Of a DNA stretch of 33,129 bases, positions 1-7,700 are shown in pieces. The translations under genes and the position numbers were made by a program. The DNA is from Bacteroidaceae bacterium (GTDB taxonomy: Bacteria > Bacteroidota > Bacteroidia > Bacteroidales > Bacteroidaceae), in the NCBI GenBank assembly GCA_017628845.1, contig JAGBYI010000182.1, positions 1-33,129 on the forward strand, given 5' to 3'. Position 1 is the stretch's first letter. Every line of letters starts with the position of its first letter. The notes below the pieces were generated by a model. That model made no database searches. It saw only the letters and a program-made list of their open reading frames with translations, and was not told where the DNA came from.

Positions 1-320
1 AGGATGTGTACGTTCTCCTTCTTGATGTTGATGTGGCTGAAGAAGTTGTTCCACATGAAGCTGTGGTAGCTCTCGGGATGCTCCTCGGGCAGACCAACGT
101 ACTCGTCCATGTTGAAGGTAACGACGTTCTCGAAGCTTACCTTGCCAGCCTTGTACATCTCAATCAGGTTCTTGTACAGACCCAGAGGAGAACCACCGGT
201 GGGGCAGCCCAGCTTGAAGGGCTTCTCGGGGGTGGGGTTAGCAGCGTTGATGCGTGCAGCAACATACTCGGCAGCCCAACGGCTCAACTCAGTGTAATTA
301 GGTTCAATAATTACTCGCAT
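1..320 (-). CDS. nagB: Glucosamine-6-phosphate deaminase (N-terminal part; runs off the left edge)
   Basis: Only the first 106 codons are in the window. The ATG is at 318-320 on the minus strand and the product begins MRVIIEPNYTELSRWAA. The visible part carries the family's phosphate-binding segment (GCPTGGSPLGLY, about residues 38-49) and the NMDEYVGL motif (about residues 70-77), whose aspartate is the catalytic acid/base in NagB. The enzyme converts glucosamine-6-phosphate to fructose-6-phosphate plus ammonia in the cytoplasm, feeding amino sugars into glycolysis. There is no Shine-Dalgarno before the start, only an A-rich leader, as is usual in Bacteroidota. I found no TAnnTTTG box upstream. 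The upstream gap is full of repeats, so the promoter must lie within or between them. Confidence 0.95.
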   Translation of the reverse strand, partial: MRVIIEPNYTELSRWAAEYVAARINAANPTPEKPFKLGCPTGGSPLGLYKNLIEMYKAGKVSFENVVTFNMDEYVGLPEEHPESYHSFMWNNFFSHINIKKENVHI

Positions 321-402
321 AGTTGTAATTGTTTATAGGGTTAGTATTTTGGGTTATTTGTTTTTCGTTTTTGTTTTCACCTTTTCGCTTTCCGTTTACT
401 TT

Positions 403-523
403 GTCCCCTGTCTCTGGGGGACAGTCAGTTGCTATTGGCTAACGTTATCACCCAACTTTCTCCCCCTGAGACAGGGGTGAGTACCCCGCAGGGGGGGAGG
501 GGGTGGATTATATACCGTTCTCA
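403..523 (-). repeat. Full palindromic intergenic element, copy 1
   Basis: The element contains two nested hairpins, GTCCCCTG.../...GGGGGACAG and CCCCTGAGACAGGGG, around a unique centre that reads GGCTAACGTTATCACCC. It ends in GGAGGGGGTGGAT on the plus strand. It is nearly identical to copy 2, with one substitution (CTCTGG for CTCAGG) and one extra G in the G run. The outer left arm present in copy 3 is missing here. Strand is given relative to the upstream minus-strand gene. Confidence 0.9.
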
Positions 524-641
524 CCTTTCCGTTTTCCGTTTTCACTTGACTTATCGTCAACCTTTGTTTCGTCGAGCCTGCTCTCGCTTACTCACAGCTT
601 TTACTTTCCTGTTCGTTAGGTGTGGATAGTTTTCCTATCTC

Positions 642-704
642 ATCCACCCCCTCCGCTTCGCTCGTCCCCCTGTCTCAGGGGGACAGTTTGCTGGCGCGGT
701 GGAT
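642..704 (-). repeat. Half palindromic element, copy A
   Basis: The outer arm ATCCACCCCCTCC and the inner hairpin GTCCCCCTGTCTCAGGGG are shared with the full element. After them the sequence closes with TTGCTGGCGCGGTGGAT instead of the full element's centre. The ends ATCCACC and GGTGGAT are themselves inverted repeats. The 2922-2984 copy is nearly identical, in the same orientation. Confidence 0.88.
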
Positions 705-829
705 TGTTCTTAGTTTTCCGTTTTCACCTACCCTCCGCTTCGCTCCCTTCGGGTCCAGCGTCGCACTGGGCAGTGCTCTCCTCAGTGGGCACAGAATGAC
801 ATTTGGTCATTCTTCTAAAGCCCCTCTTC

Positions 830-949
830 GTCCCCTGTCTCAGGGGGACAGTCAGTTGCTATTGGCTAACGTTATCACCCAACTTTCTCCCCCTGAGACA
901 GGGGTGAGTACCCCGCAGGGGGGAGGGGGTGGATTATATACCGTTCTCA
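830..949 (-). repeat. Full palindromic intergenic element, copy 2
   Basis: This matches copy 1 over its whole length, including the downstream flank TATATACCGTTCTCA. It lies just beyond the 3' end of the haem lipoprotein gene, separated from it only by a GGAAAAC-type tract. Its inverted arms could fold into a strong RNA hairpin in the transcript of that gene. Confidence 0.9.
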
Positions 950-950
950 G

Positions 951-992
951 CTCTCACCTTTCCGCTTTCCGTTTTCACATTTCCGTTTTCTT
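951..992 (-). repeat. Purine-rich GAAAACGGAAA tract overlapping a stop codon
   Basis: Read on the minus strand this is a degenerate seven-base repeat (GAAAACG-like). It supplies the last few codons (K-K-T-E-M) and the TGA stop (975-977) of the haem lipoprotein gene, and continues into its 3' untranslated region. Comparable tracts in the same sense orientation follow the stop codons at 3016 and 15820. Confidence 0.8.
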
Positions 993-2531
993 CGTTGCTC
1001 CCGTCAGGGCATCAGTCCTCGGTTCTCCCACATAGGTGGCAGTGTCGCCGTCGGTGTGGTATATTATATCGCGCAGTGTCTGCTCGGACACCTGTACGGC
1101 ATTCTTGCTCAGTTCAGGCACATTGTAACTCTTCAGAAGCAGGATGTTGTGCTCCGGGTCGCGCTGTGGCAGGCAGAAAGCCTTGTGTGCCTTGCCCTGC
1201 TTGTCAAAATAGGCAAAGAAGGGACGTGTGTAGTTGCCATCCATGCGTCGGGTAGAGAACACTATCCAGCGGCCGTTGCTGCTCCAAGTGTGATACGAAT
1301 CCACATCGTTGCTGTTTGCTTCGGTCAGAGCATAGCAAGTGTCGTTCTGCAGGTCCTTAACCCACAGGTCGCTGCTCTTGTGCCAGATATGGAACTGTCC
1401 ATAGTCACCCTCGGCATATAGCACATATCGGCCGTCGGGACTGACACGGGGGAAGGTCACACTCTTACCTGCAGAAGCGGCATCCACCACTACCTCAGGG
1501 GTACTGAAACTGTCGCGTTCGGCATCATAGCTCATGCGCATCAGGTTGTAGTGTATCTTCTCGTAATTGGCTGTTATGCCCACCGCACGCAGGCTGTCGG
1601 GGATGCCTATTACCTGTGGTATGTAGGCGGCACAGAAATACAGGGCGTCTCCTTCTGGTGTCCAGCAGGGGAAGGTCTCAAAGTATTCTGTGCTCAGCAA
1701 GTTCTTCACCTCGTTCTTGTCTGCATAGTAGAGAAGCAGGTCGCTGTCCGTATCCACCACCTCTATCTTCTCTGCATGATACATGTGGAAGGTCTGTCCG
1801 GTCTTGTTTGTAGAGAAGCACACCATATTCTTTTTCGGGTGCCAGGAAGGATACACTCCGGCGGCCAGGATGTTTGGGTTCTTTATCTGTATCTTCCTTG
1901 CCTTGTCTCCCTCTATCATTATTGTGCCGCCATGGTTGGCACGCACATGGAACAGCATGCGGTCGGTGCTGTAGTTCTGGAAGTTGTGGCAGTTGATGCA
2001 GTGGTTGTTCCCCTCTTCGTACAGTCTGTTGTTCTCGTAGATGGGCTTTTGTGTGAAGTTCTCCATACAGCGCTGGTAGATACCCAACTGACGGTAGAGT
2101 TCGTAACCAGGTTCTATCAGACGGTAGGACAGGTACGGGTCTATGGGTTCTGCCACAGTAATGGTATGCGGAGCATGGCGGAACCACTTTTCTCCCTCCA
2201 TGGTGTATACCGTCACCTTTAACTCTCCGCCGGCATTTTCATTTAGCAAGGCACGCCACTCCGTGGTGTCCACATCTATGCGGTCTATTCCGGAGGCAGT
2301 CAGCGTCGTACCTTTGCCTTCAAAGGTAACCACCATGGCCTGTGCTCCTTCTGTCATGAAGTTCAGCGGCGCAATGTTTTCTGGTATGACTATGTCCTTG
2401 TAGTCGGGATATATGTTGGCCTGTTCCGTTTTTTCCTCGTAGGTGGCAGGCACATCAAAGGTCTTCTGCTTGCAGGCGGTAAGTATGGCAGCAGTCAGTA
2501 CTATATATAATATATAAGGTATATGCTTCAT
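975..2531 (-). CDS. TolB/PD40-like beta-propeller lipoprotein with a c-type haem motif
   Basis: The product has 518 residues. The N-terminus is a lipoprotein signal ending LTAC, with the lipidated cysteine at C20, so the protein should be membrane-anchored outside the cytoplasm. A CxxCH motif (C178-I-N-C181-H182) followed by a conserved-looking NFQNY stretch indicates one covalently bound c-type haem. The second half has repeated propeller-like blades (for example FPCWTPEGDALYF, FPRVSPDGRYVLYAEG and HTWSSNGRWIVFSTRR), as in TolB/PD40 proteins. The start ATG directly precedes the signal peptide. The gene lies 484 bases downstream of a DUF6057-like gene on the same strand, and the gap is packed with repeats. 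Its last codons and stop are formed by a purine-rich repeat tract. The substrate and role are unknown; a redox or sensing function is only inference. Confidence 0.85.
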   Translation of the reverse strand: MKHIPYILYIVLTAAILTACKQKTFDVPATYEEKTEQANIYPDYKDIVIPENIAPLNFMTEGAQAMVVTFEGKGTTLTASGIDRIDVDTTEWRALLNENAGGELKVTVYTMEGEKWFRHAPHTITVAEPIDPYLSYRLIEPGYELYRQLGIYQRCMENFTQKPIYENNRLYEEGNNHCINCHNFQNYSTDRMLFHVRANHGGTIMIEGDKARKIQIKNPNILAAGVYPSWHPKKNMVCFSTNKTGQTFHMYHAEKIEVVDTDSDLLLYYADKNEVKNLLSTEYFETFPCWTPEGDALYFCAAYIPQVIGIPDSLRAVGITANYEKIHYNLMRMSYDAERDSFSTPEVVVDAASAGKSVTFPRVSPDGRYVLYAEGDYGQFHIWHKSSDLWVKDLQNDTCYALTEANSNDVDSYHTWSSNGRWIVFSTRRMDGNYTRPFFAYFDKQGKAHKAFCLPQRDPEHNILLLKSYNVPELSKNAVQVSEQTLRDIIYHTDGDTATYVGEPRTDALTGATKKTEM

Positions 2532-2622
2532 GTATGGCTTTATGTTTGTAGAATATCTAGGTTTCTCTTTGCTCCTCTGGCGGACAAAGCACTATGTCAT
2601 TGTTGCTTTGCTTGCTGTTATC

Positions 2623-2646
2623 GGACGCTGCACGCAGCGTCCCTAC
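2623..2646. repeat. GGACGCTGC/GCAGCGTCC palindrome
   Basis: A palindrome of 9-bp arms around AC reads GGACGCTGCACGCAGCGTCC, followed by CTAC. The same sequence recurs at 13462-13485, where it forms the right arm of a larger inverted repeat. It lies in the leader region of the haem lipoprotein gene. Confidence 0.85.
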
Positions 2647-2730
2647 TGTTGTTCAACCTTTGACTCTCACCTTTGACCTCAGCCTCTCTATGGACGTCAA
2701 CCTTCGGTTTCATTTTTGTTTTATGTTCTA

Positions 2731-2858
2731 ATCCACCCCCTCCGCTTCGCTCGTCCCCCTGTCTCAGGGGGACAGTCAGTTACTGCTGGCTAACGTTATC
2801 GCCCAACTTTCTCCCCCTGAGACAGGGGCGAGTACCCCGCAGGGGGGAGGGGGTGGAT
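2731..2858 (-). repeat. Full palindromic intergenic element, copy 3 (most complete)
   Basis: This copy has both outer arms: ATCCACCCCCTCC at the left and GGAGGGGGTGGAT at the right. Nested inside are GTCCCCCTGTCTCAGGGG and CCCCTGAGACAGGGG. Only about 40 central bases are unpaired. It has one small asymmetry: the right arm carries an extra CCCCGCAGGGG mini-hairpin where the left arm has GCTTCG. The centre differs from copies 1 and 2 at a few bases. Confidence 0.9.
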
Positions 2859-2921
2859 TATATTCAGCTCTCAGTTTTCCGTTCTCCGTTTTCCGTTCTC
2901 CGTTCTTCGTTCTTCGTTCTC

Positions 2922-2984
2922 ATCCACCCCCTCCGCTTCGCTCGTCCCCCTGTCTCAAGGGGACAGTTTGCTGGCGCGGTGGAT
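2922..2984 (-). repeat. Half palindromic element, copy B
   Basis: Same structure and orientation as the half element at 642-704, with a single visible substitution (CTCAAGG for CTCAGGG). It is flanked on both sides by TTCCGTTTTC-type tracts (GAAAACGGAA on the minus strand). Confidence 0.88.
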
Positions 2985-3018
2985 AGCTTTCCGTTTTCCG
3001 TTTTCACCTTTCCGTTTA
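2985..3018 (-). repeat. Purine-rich GGAAAAC tract beginning at a stop codon
   Basis: On the minus strand, the TAA stop of the DUF6057-like gene (3016-3018) runs straight into ACGGAAAGGTGAAAACGG and further GAAAACG-like units. The half element at 2922-2984 follows directly. Confidence 0.8.
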
Positions 3019-4605
3019 ATTCACTCCCGCTGTACTTGAACCTTCATTCTTCGGAGTTTTGCGTGTTGCCTTCAGATTGCCGAAGAAGTAGTAGTAGGGA
3101 TAGTATCCTTTGTATCTGGGGAACAGTTCTCTTGCGTACTTGGGACGGTCCTTCATATAGGGCTTCATCTCTGAAATCTTGGATGCCAATTTCTGCTGTC
3201 TGAATTCCATAGAGGGGAATCTATGCACTATTCCTTCGTCCTTGGATATCATCAGGCACAGGGCATCTGCTACATTCTCTGGGGGGAGAGTGCCCTCCAA
3301 GGGGCGAGTTCGCATCATAAATGCAGGCATTGACTTGGAATACATGCACACCGCCAGCGAGTTGAGCAGGGCATTCTTGCTTCGTCCTTCGGTCAGCGCA
3401 GCATTATAACCCAGGAAGGTGGGTTGCTGGTATTCGTTCTCGAACGAGTCGTTGACAGGTTCAAGTTGTCGTATGAACGCCATCTCCTTGTCGGCATTCA
3501 CCACTTCTGGCTTGCCCACGTAGGCGCTGTACTTCTCCACAAACTCCTTTTCAAAGGGCACGTCGCTGAGTATGCGCAGGTATTTCCTTGCCACCTCCCA
3601 TTCGCCCGTCATGAGAGCGCATTTTGCCAACAGTTCCATGGAATGGATATTCGGGCCTACCATAGTGATGCGTTCCATGGCATGGTGGATGCATGTCTGC
3701 ATAAAGCCGGCATGATAGTCGCAGTCCTCCTGATATAGGTTCAGGGTCATGGCATGCTTGTCCTGGTTTCTGCCGTGCAGGTACAGAGAGTCATAGTCAA
3801 GACGTATGTCATAGAGGCGTTCGCATATCTGGTTTGTCTTCACTAATGCTATGGCATAATTGGCGGCTATAGGACGATAGGAGAGTTCTGCATTCTTGCG
3901 TGCAGTCTCCATGATTGTCTGCCAGTCGTTGTCCAGCAGACTCACGTTCATGTCTGCTATGACACGTGTATAAGGGCGCTGTATCTCGGTGAAAGCCCCC
4001 TGCGCAGAGAAGACGGCCACTACGGCCAGCAGTTGTGCCCTGTTCTGCCATGGTGTCTCGTCCTTTGGTATGCTGACGATGGAGGGCGATTTCTTGCGTG
4101 AGAAGCTTGCAATCATTATTGCCCATATAGTCAGTATTATGGTGGCACAGAAAGGTATGCCCAGTATGGCGCCTGCCTCGTTCTCGTAGAACAGGTTCGC
4201 ACCCTCGTATGCTATCCACATAAAATATATTCCTGCAGGGATATACTGCAGCCAGCGCCAGCGTGCGGTCAGTCTCATGCCGTAGCCTATGCACCATGTG
4301 CACCATGTTACCATCGTGGCAGGAATCAGTGCGCCTATCCATGGGTAGCGGAACATCATCATCATCATGCGGCCGATGTACCACAGACTGCCATATTCCT
4401 GACTGAGCAGGAAGTCCATCTGTTCGGCACTTGCCACCCAGAAGCTTCGTTCGCGTGCCATGCGCAGGACATCGCCGTAGTACCATGCCGCCCACAGGTA
4501 TGTTGCAGCGAACAGTATGGGCAAAACAGGCAGCAGCAGGTTTTTTCGTTTTTTCTCTGCCGTTTGTGCCGTCTTGTTTATCTTTGGTGTCTCTTTTTGC
4601 TTCAT
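3016..4605 (-). CDS. DUF6057-like multi-pass membrane protein
   Basis: The product has 529 residues from the ATG at 4603-4605. A GTG two codons upstream is possible, but it sits only about three bases from the promoter -7 box. A basic N-terminus (K/R-rich to about residue 22) is followed by several hydrophobic segments in the first 180 residues, at about 23-42, 75-100, 110-130 and 145-165. The remaining 340 or so residues look soluble and helical, with TPR-like spacing (for example the MELLAKCALMTGEWEVARKYL stretch without its last residue). I recognise the general type as the Bacteroidales DUF6057 family, which has no established function. A TAnnTTTG box lies eight bases upstream of the ATG, so the message is almost leaderless. 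The haem lipoprotein downstream on the same strand is a likely partner, by neighbourhood only. Confidence 0.75.
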   Translation of the reverse strand: MKQKETPKINKTAQTAEKKRKNLLLPVLPILFAATYLWAAWYYGDVLRMARERSFWVASAEQMDFLLSQEYGSLWYIGRMMMMMFRYPWIGALIPATMVTWCTWCIGYGMRLTARWRWLQYIPAGIYFMWIAYEGANLFYENEAGAILGIPFCATIILTIWAIMIASFSRKKSPSIVSIPKDETPWQNRAQLLAVVAVFSAQGAFTEIQRPYTRVIADMNVSLLDNDWQTIMETARKNAELSYRPIAANYAIALVKTNQICERLYDIRLDYDSLYLHGRNQDKHAMTLNLYQEDCDYHAGFMQTCIHHAMERITMVGPNIHSMELLAKCALMTGEWEVARKYLRILSDVPFEKEFVEKYSAYVGKPEVVNADKEMAFIRQLEPVNDSFENEYQQPTFLGYNAALTEGRSKNALLNSLAVCMYSKSMPAFMMRTRPLEGTLPPENVADALCLMISKDEGIVHRFPSMEFRQQKLASKISEMKPYMKDRPKYARELFPRYKGYYPYYYFFGNLKATRKTPKNEGSSTAGVN

Positions 4606-4613
4606 AATCACGG

Positions 4614-4621
4614 CAAAGATA
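4614..4621 (-). promoter_or_regulatory. -7 promoter box TATCTTTG for the DUF6057-like gene
   Basis: This is an exact match to the Bacteroidota consensus TAnnTTTG on the minus strand, eight bases before the ATG at 4605. The transcript would start within a few bases of the ATG. Confidence 0.7.
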
Positions 4622-4654
4622 GTAAAAATAAATGAGAAGTGGAAAGGAAAGTGT

Positions 4655-4692
4655 GAAAAATAGGGCGGTGCACCCTTTCAAGTGCACCGCCC
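4655..4692 (-). terminator. Hairpin terminator of the M60 peptidase gene
   Basis: On the minus strand an 11-bp perfect stem (GGGCGGTGCAC/GTGCACCGCCC, arms 4682-4692 and 4663-4673, eight-base loop) is followed by TATTTTT. This is a classical intrinsic terminator about 45 bases after the stop. Confidence 0.88.
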
Positions 4693-4736
4693 AGTTATGA
4701 TTGTTTGCCTGTGTTCTCCTCAGGCAGTGGCAAGTC

Positions 4737-7700
4737 TTACTTCACAACCACCTTGCCGCCTACAATGAATACACCCTTTGCGTTGGCGTTGTTCACCTTG
4801 CGTCCGGACAGGTCATAGATTACCTTGTCGGTATTCTCCTCTGTGCCCTGGATGTCGTTGATGTCCACGGTGGGGTCTATTTCGATAGCTTTATCATACA
4901 AGTTTTTGTAGAAGGTGTTCAGGTTGGTCCATACCACGAATGTTCCTAATGTAGTCCTGAGGTCCTTTTCCAGTTCCTTAACAGCAATGTTCTTGTATGT
5001 AATGACATTGTTGGTTCTGCTAAGTTGGCCTTCAAAACCAGCCTTCATTACTACGCTTCCGGGGGTCGCGTCTTCTGTTATGTCGGCAATGAGGTCCTCT
5101 GCCAGTGTTATTGCATTCTCAACAGTTTCATCGGTGATTGTTTCGTCAAACTCCTGACTGAAGTCTATTATCCACTGCGAACCTTCGTCGGCACCATGCC
5201 ATATTGTTACATTACCAGAGTTGTCGCCATCCAGATTTATGTAGGTGTTGTCCTTTGGTCTGATGCCAAACTTACCGCCTCCCAATGATTGTATCTTGCA
5301 CACTACGATTCCGCTGTCGGGATAGGCTTCTGCCCTTTTAATAGCTGTCACTCCGCCCTTTTCGTTGAGTTCTGCACCTACCATGCTGATGTCCTGTCTG
5401 TTTTGCAGATAGTATTCATCCTCATTACCGGTGGCGACGAAAGCCCAGCGAGAGCGGTTGTTTGCGCTGGTCTGTGTGGTCAGTATGTTTTTGCTGTCTA
5501 TGGCAAGATATCGTGTCTGTGAGTTTATTGTGCGTACGCCTCCAATCAAGTACAGACCGTTTGACACAATCCTGTTATCGCGCTTCTCTATCTGGATTTT
5601 CAGTATCTCGTTGTTGATCTTGTCTGCCAGTGTCATGTATACGTCCACATTGCCGGCTTTGATTGCTGTATTGGCATCTGCAACAAGGGCTTTGAGAACG
5701 GCCAAATCCTCAGTGCTGTAGTAGCCGATTTTGGTGTCTTTCGGGTCTTCCAGACTTGTATATGCCTTCGTGGTCTCTATAGCTTTTTGCAGGATGACCA
5801 GTTTTTCTTCGTCTGTAGCTGTTTCGGATGCGTTCTTTACCTCAGAACTTGTTCCGTCGGCATTGATGCACTTGATGGTAAAGTCGTCTGCTGCCACCTT
5901 GGCGGGAATCTCAAAACTATATCTGTTGCTCATATACACATTGTTTCCAGCCTTGTCGTAAACGATGAAGCCTACACCGCCCTGTCCCTTTAAGGTAAGT
6001 TTGGTACCGCTAAGGATGTATGTGTACTCGCTGGTGTTAGCGCTGCCGTCTATGTAGGTCAGGATGTCACCCACATCGCCATACTCGGCCTTGAGCTGTT
6101 CCTCGTTCCACCATGCTTCCCAGTTTGTAGGCTTGAATCTGCGGTCGCCTGTTGCATCCTTTGCCCAGATGTCGGTACGCTCGCGGGGAATCTGACGGTC
6201 TTCCACGAACATGATCTGCAGGTTCTCGGGATAGCCCTTTGACTTTACCTCAGCGATTGCATCGTCAATTTCTTTTTGTGTCAGTGAAACTGCATAGCTG
6301 GTATAGTCGCCCAGATAATACTTGTCGCAAGGTACGAAGAAACCCCACAGACGGAAGTATTCAGTCAAGTCCTCCTGAGCGGCCTCACAAGCCTTCTTAT
6401 AGAACTTAATCCAAGTCTTTGTAGCACTGTGGTGACCACCACTGGGTGCGCCCCATTCTGGATGTGAGTACTGGACACCATCTCTGGAGAAGTCCATGGG
6501 ATCCTCGCGCAGGCTCTTTACAAAGGTGGGATAGAAGTCCTTCTTCTTGCCACCGATGTGGTAGTAGAGGAACAAGTTGTAGTACATGCGCATGGTGATG
6601 CTGATATCACGAGCACCAAACACTACGTTGTTAGCAGCATAATCATAGTTCTCTCTGAAAGTCATACCACGACCCAGACGGAAACCGCTCAGATAGGTAA
6701 TGATGTTTGAGGGCAGGTTTACAGATGACTCGGAGCAAGACTCCAAGTTGTATGCTCCCTGCATTTGGTGACCATGCTCGTGGCCTGCACACCAGTTGTC
6801 GAAGTTCTCGCGCTCTGCATTGAACGAACTCTCAACACTGCCAGGACCGGGATAGCTGGTATAGAATGTAGTAGCATGGGGATTCTGGCCATCAGGACCT
6901 TCCATTGCCATAGACGGGTTATTGCAATATGTGGGATAGAAAGCATCACCGCCCTTGATATTTAGGGGATATGCAGATTTTGAGTACTCTGTGCCGTTCT
7001 CGCACAGGCCGTTAGCCACATCGTCCATAACACCGATTACGGCAAACTCCCAGAACTGCAGACGGTCGAACCAGTTGATACTGTTCCAGATGGTCTTGGG
7101 GAAGTGTTGGGTGTAGGTGTACTTCTTGAAGTAGAAGAGAGAAGTAGCGCCCTTTACCATGAAGTACATGTCGTTATTGGCATTCTTTGTCAGGTACTGG
7201 TACTTGGCATCCTCCTCGGCACTATTTTCGGCTGGTTTCTGGTAGTAGCCTACGCACTGACCGCCTTCGATGTGGATGTCCATATTGGGGAAGTCGCTGA
7301 TTTTGGCGATGGTCTTAGTGTGTGCGTTTACATTTGATGTAGGAATGGTGTTTACTACATAGTTGATGAAGTACACTACGCTATCGCGTGAACCTACGAC
7401 TGCATTGTAACCCTTCTTCAGTTCTATACCTTCGTAGCGTCCACCGATGCGTCCGTGATTGCGTATGGGTGTCAGGTATAGTGTAGCACCTTCGGGGATG
7501 TCGTTGCCCACGAATACGTGGATAATTTCCTTGCTCTTTGTTGCATAGATACCGGTGGGGTTACCCATGAAGCTGGGAGCGTATGTATTCATCTTTTCGC
7601 GCCAGTTGTTAGCATCGGAATAGGGCTTGTATGTAGCCACACGGAAATCCTTGGCATACTTGTTCGCATCGGCATAAGCAGAGCTTGCAGTGTTTGTCCA

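Larger units (their letters stand above)
321..974. other. Repeat-filled intergenic region with no credible gene
   Basis: This 654-base gap lies between the 5' end of nagB and the 3' end of the haem lipoprotein gene. It holds two near-identical full palindromic elements (403-523, 830-949), one half element (642-704) and GGAAAAC-type tracts. It also holds a separate perfect hairpin at 793-813 (AGAATGAC, five-base loop, GTCATTCT). The short open frames here run through repeat sequence, and the same peptide recurs in copies 1 and 2, so I do not call them genes. Confidence 0.8.
2532..3015. other. Repeat-filled gap between two same-strand genes
   Basis: From the 3' end of the DUF6057-like gene leftward, this gap holds a purine-rich tract (2985-3015), a half element (2922-2984), a longer degenerate tract (2870-2921), the most complete full element (2731-2858) and a perfect palindrome, GGACGCTGCACGCAGCGTCC (2623-2642). 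I see no gene. If the two flanking genes are cotranscribed, all of these would be in the message. Confidence 0.8.

Noticed and set aside
403-949. CRISPR array, because similar units recur
   Set aside because: The units are long palindromes at irregular distances, with no spacers of constant length and no cas genes.
429-1035. Short plus-strand open frames encoding similar peptides in the repeats
   Set aside because: The peptide recurs because the DNA repeat recurs; the frame is not kept in copy 3, so selection on protein is unlikely.
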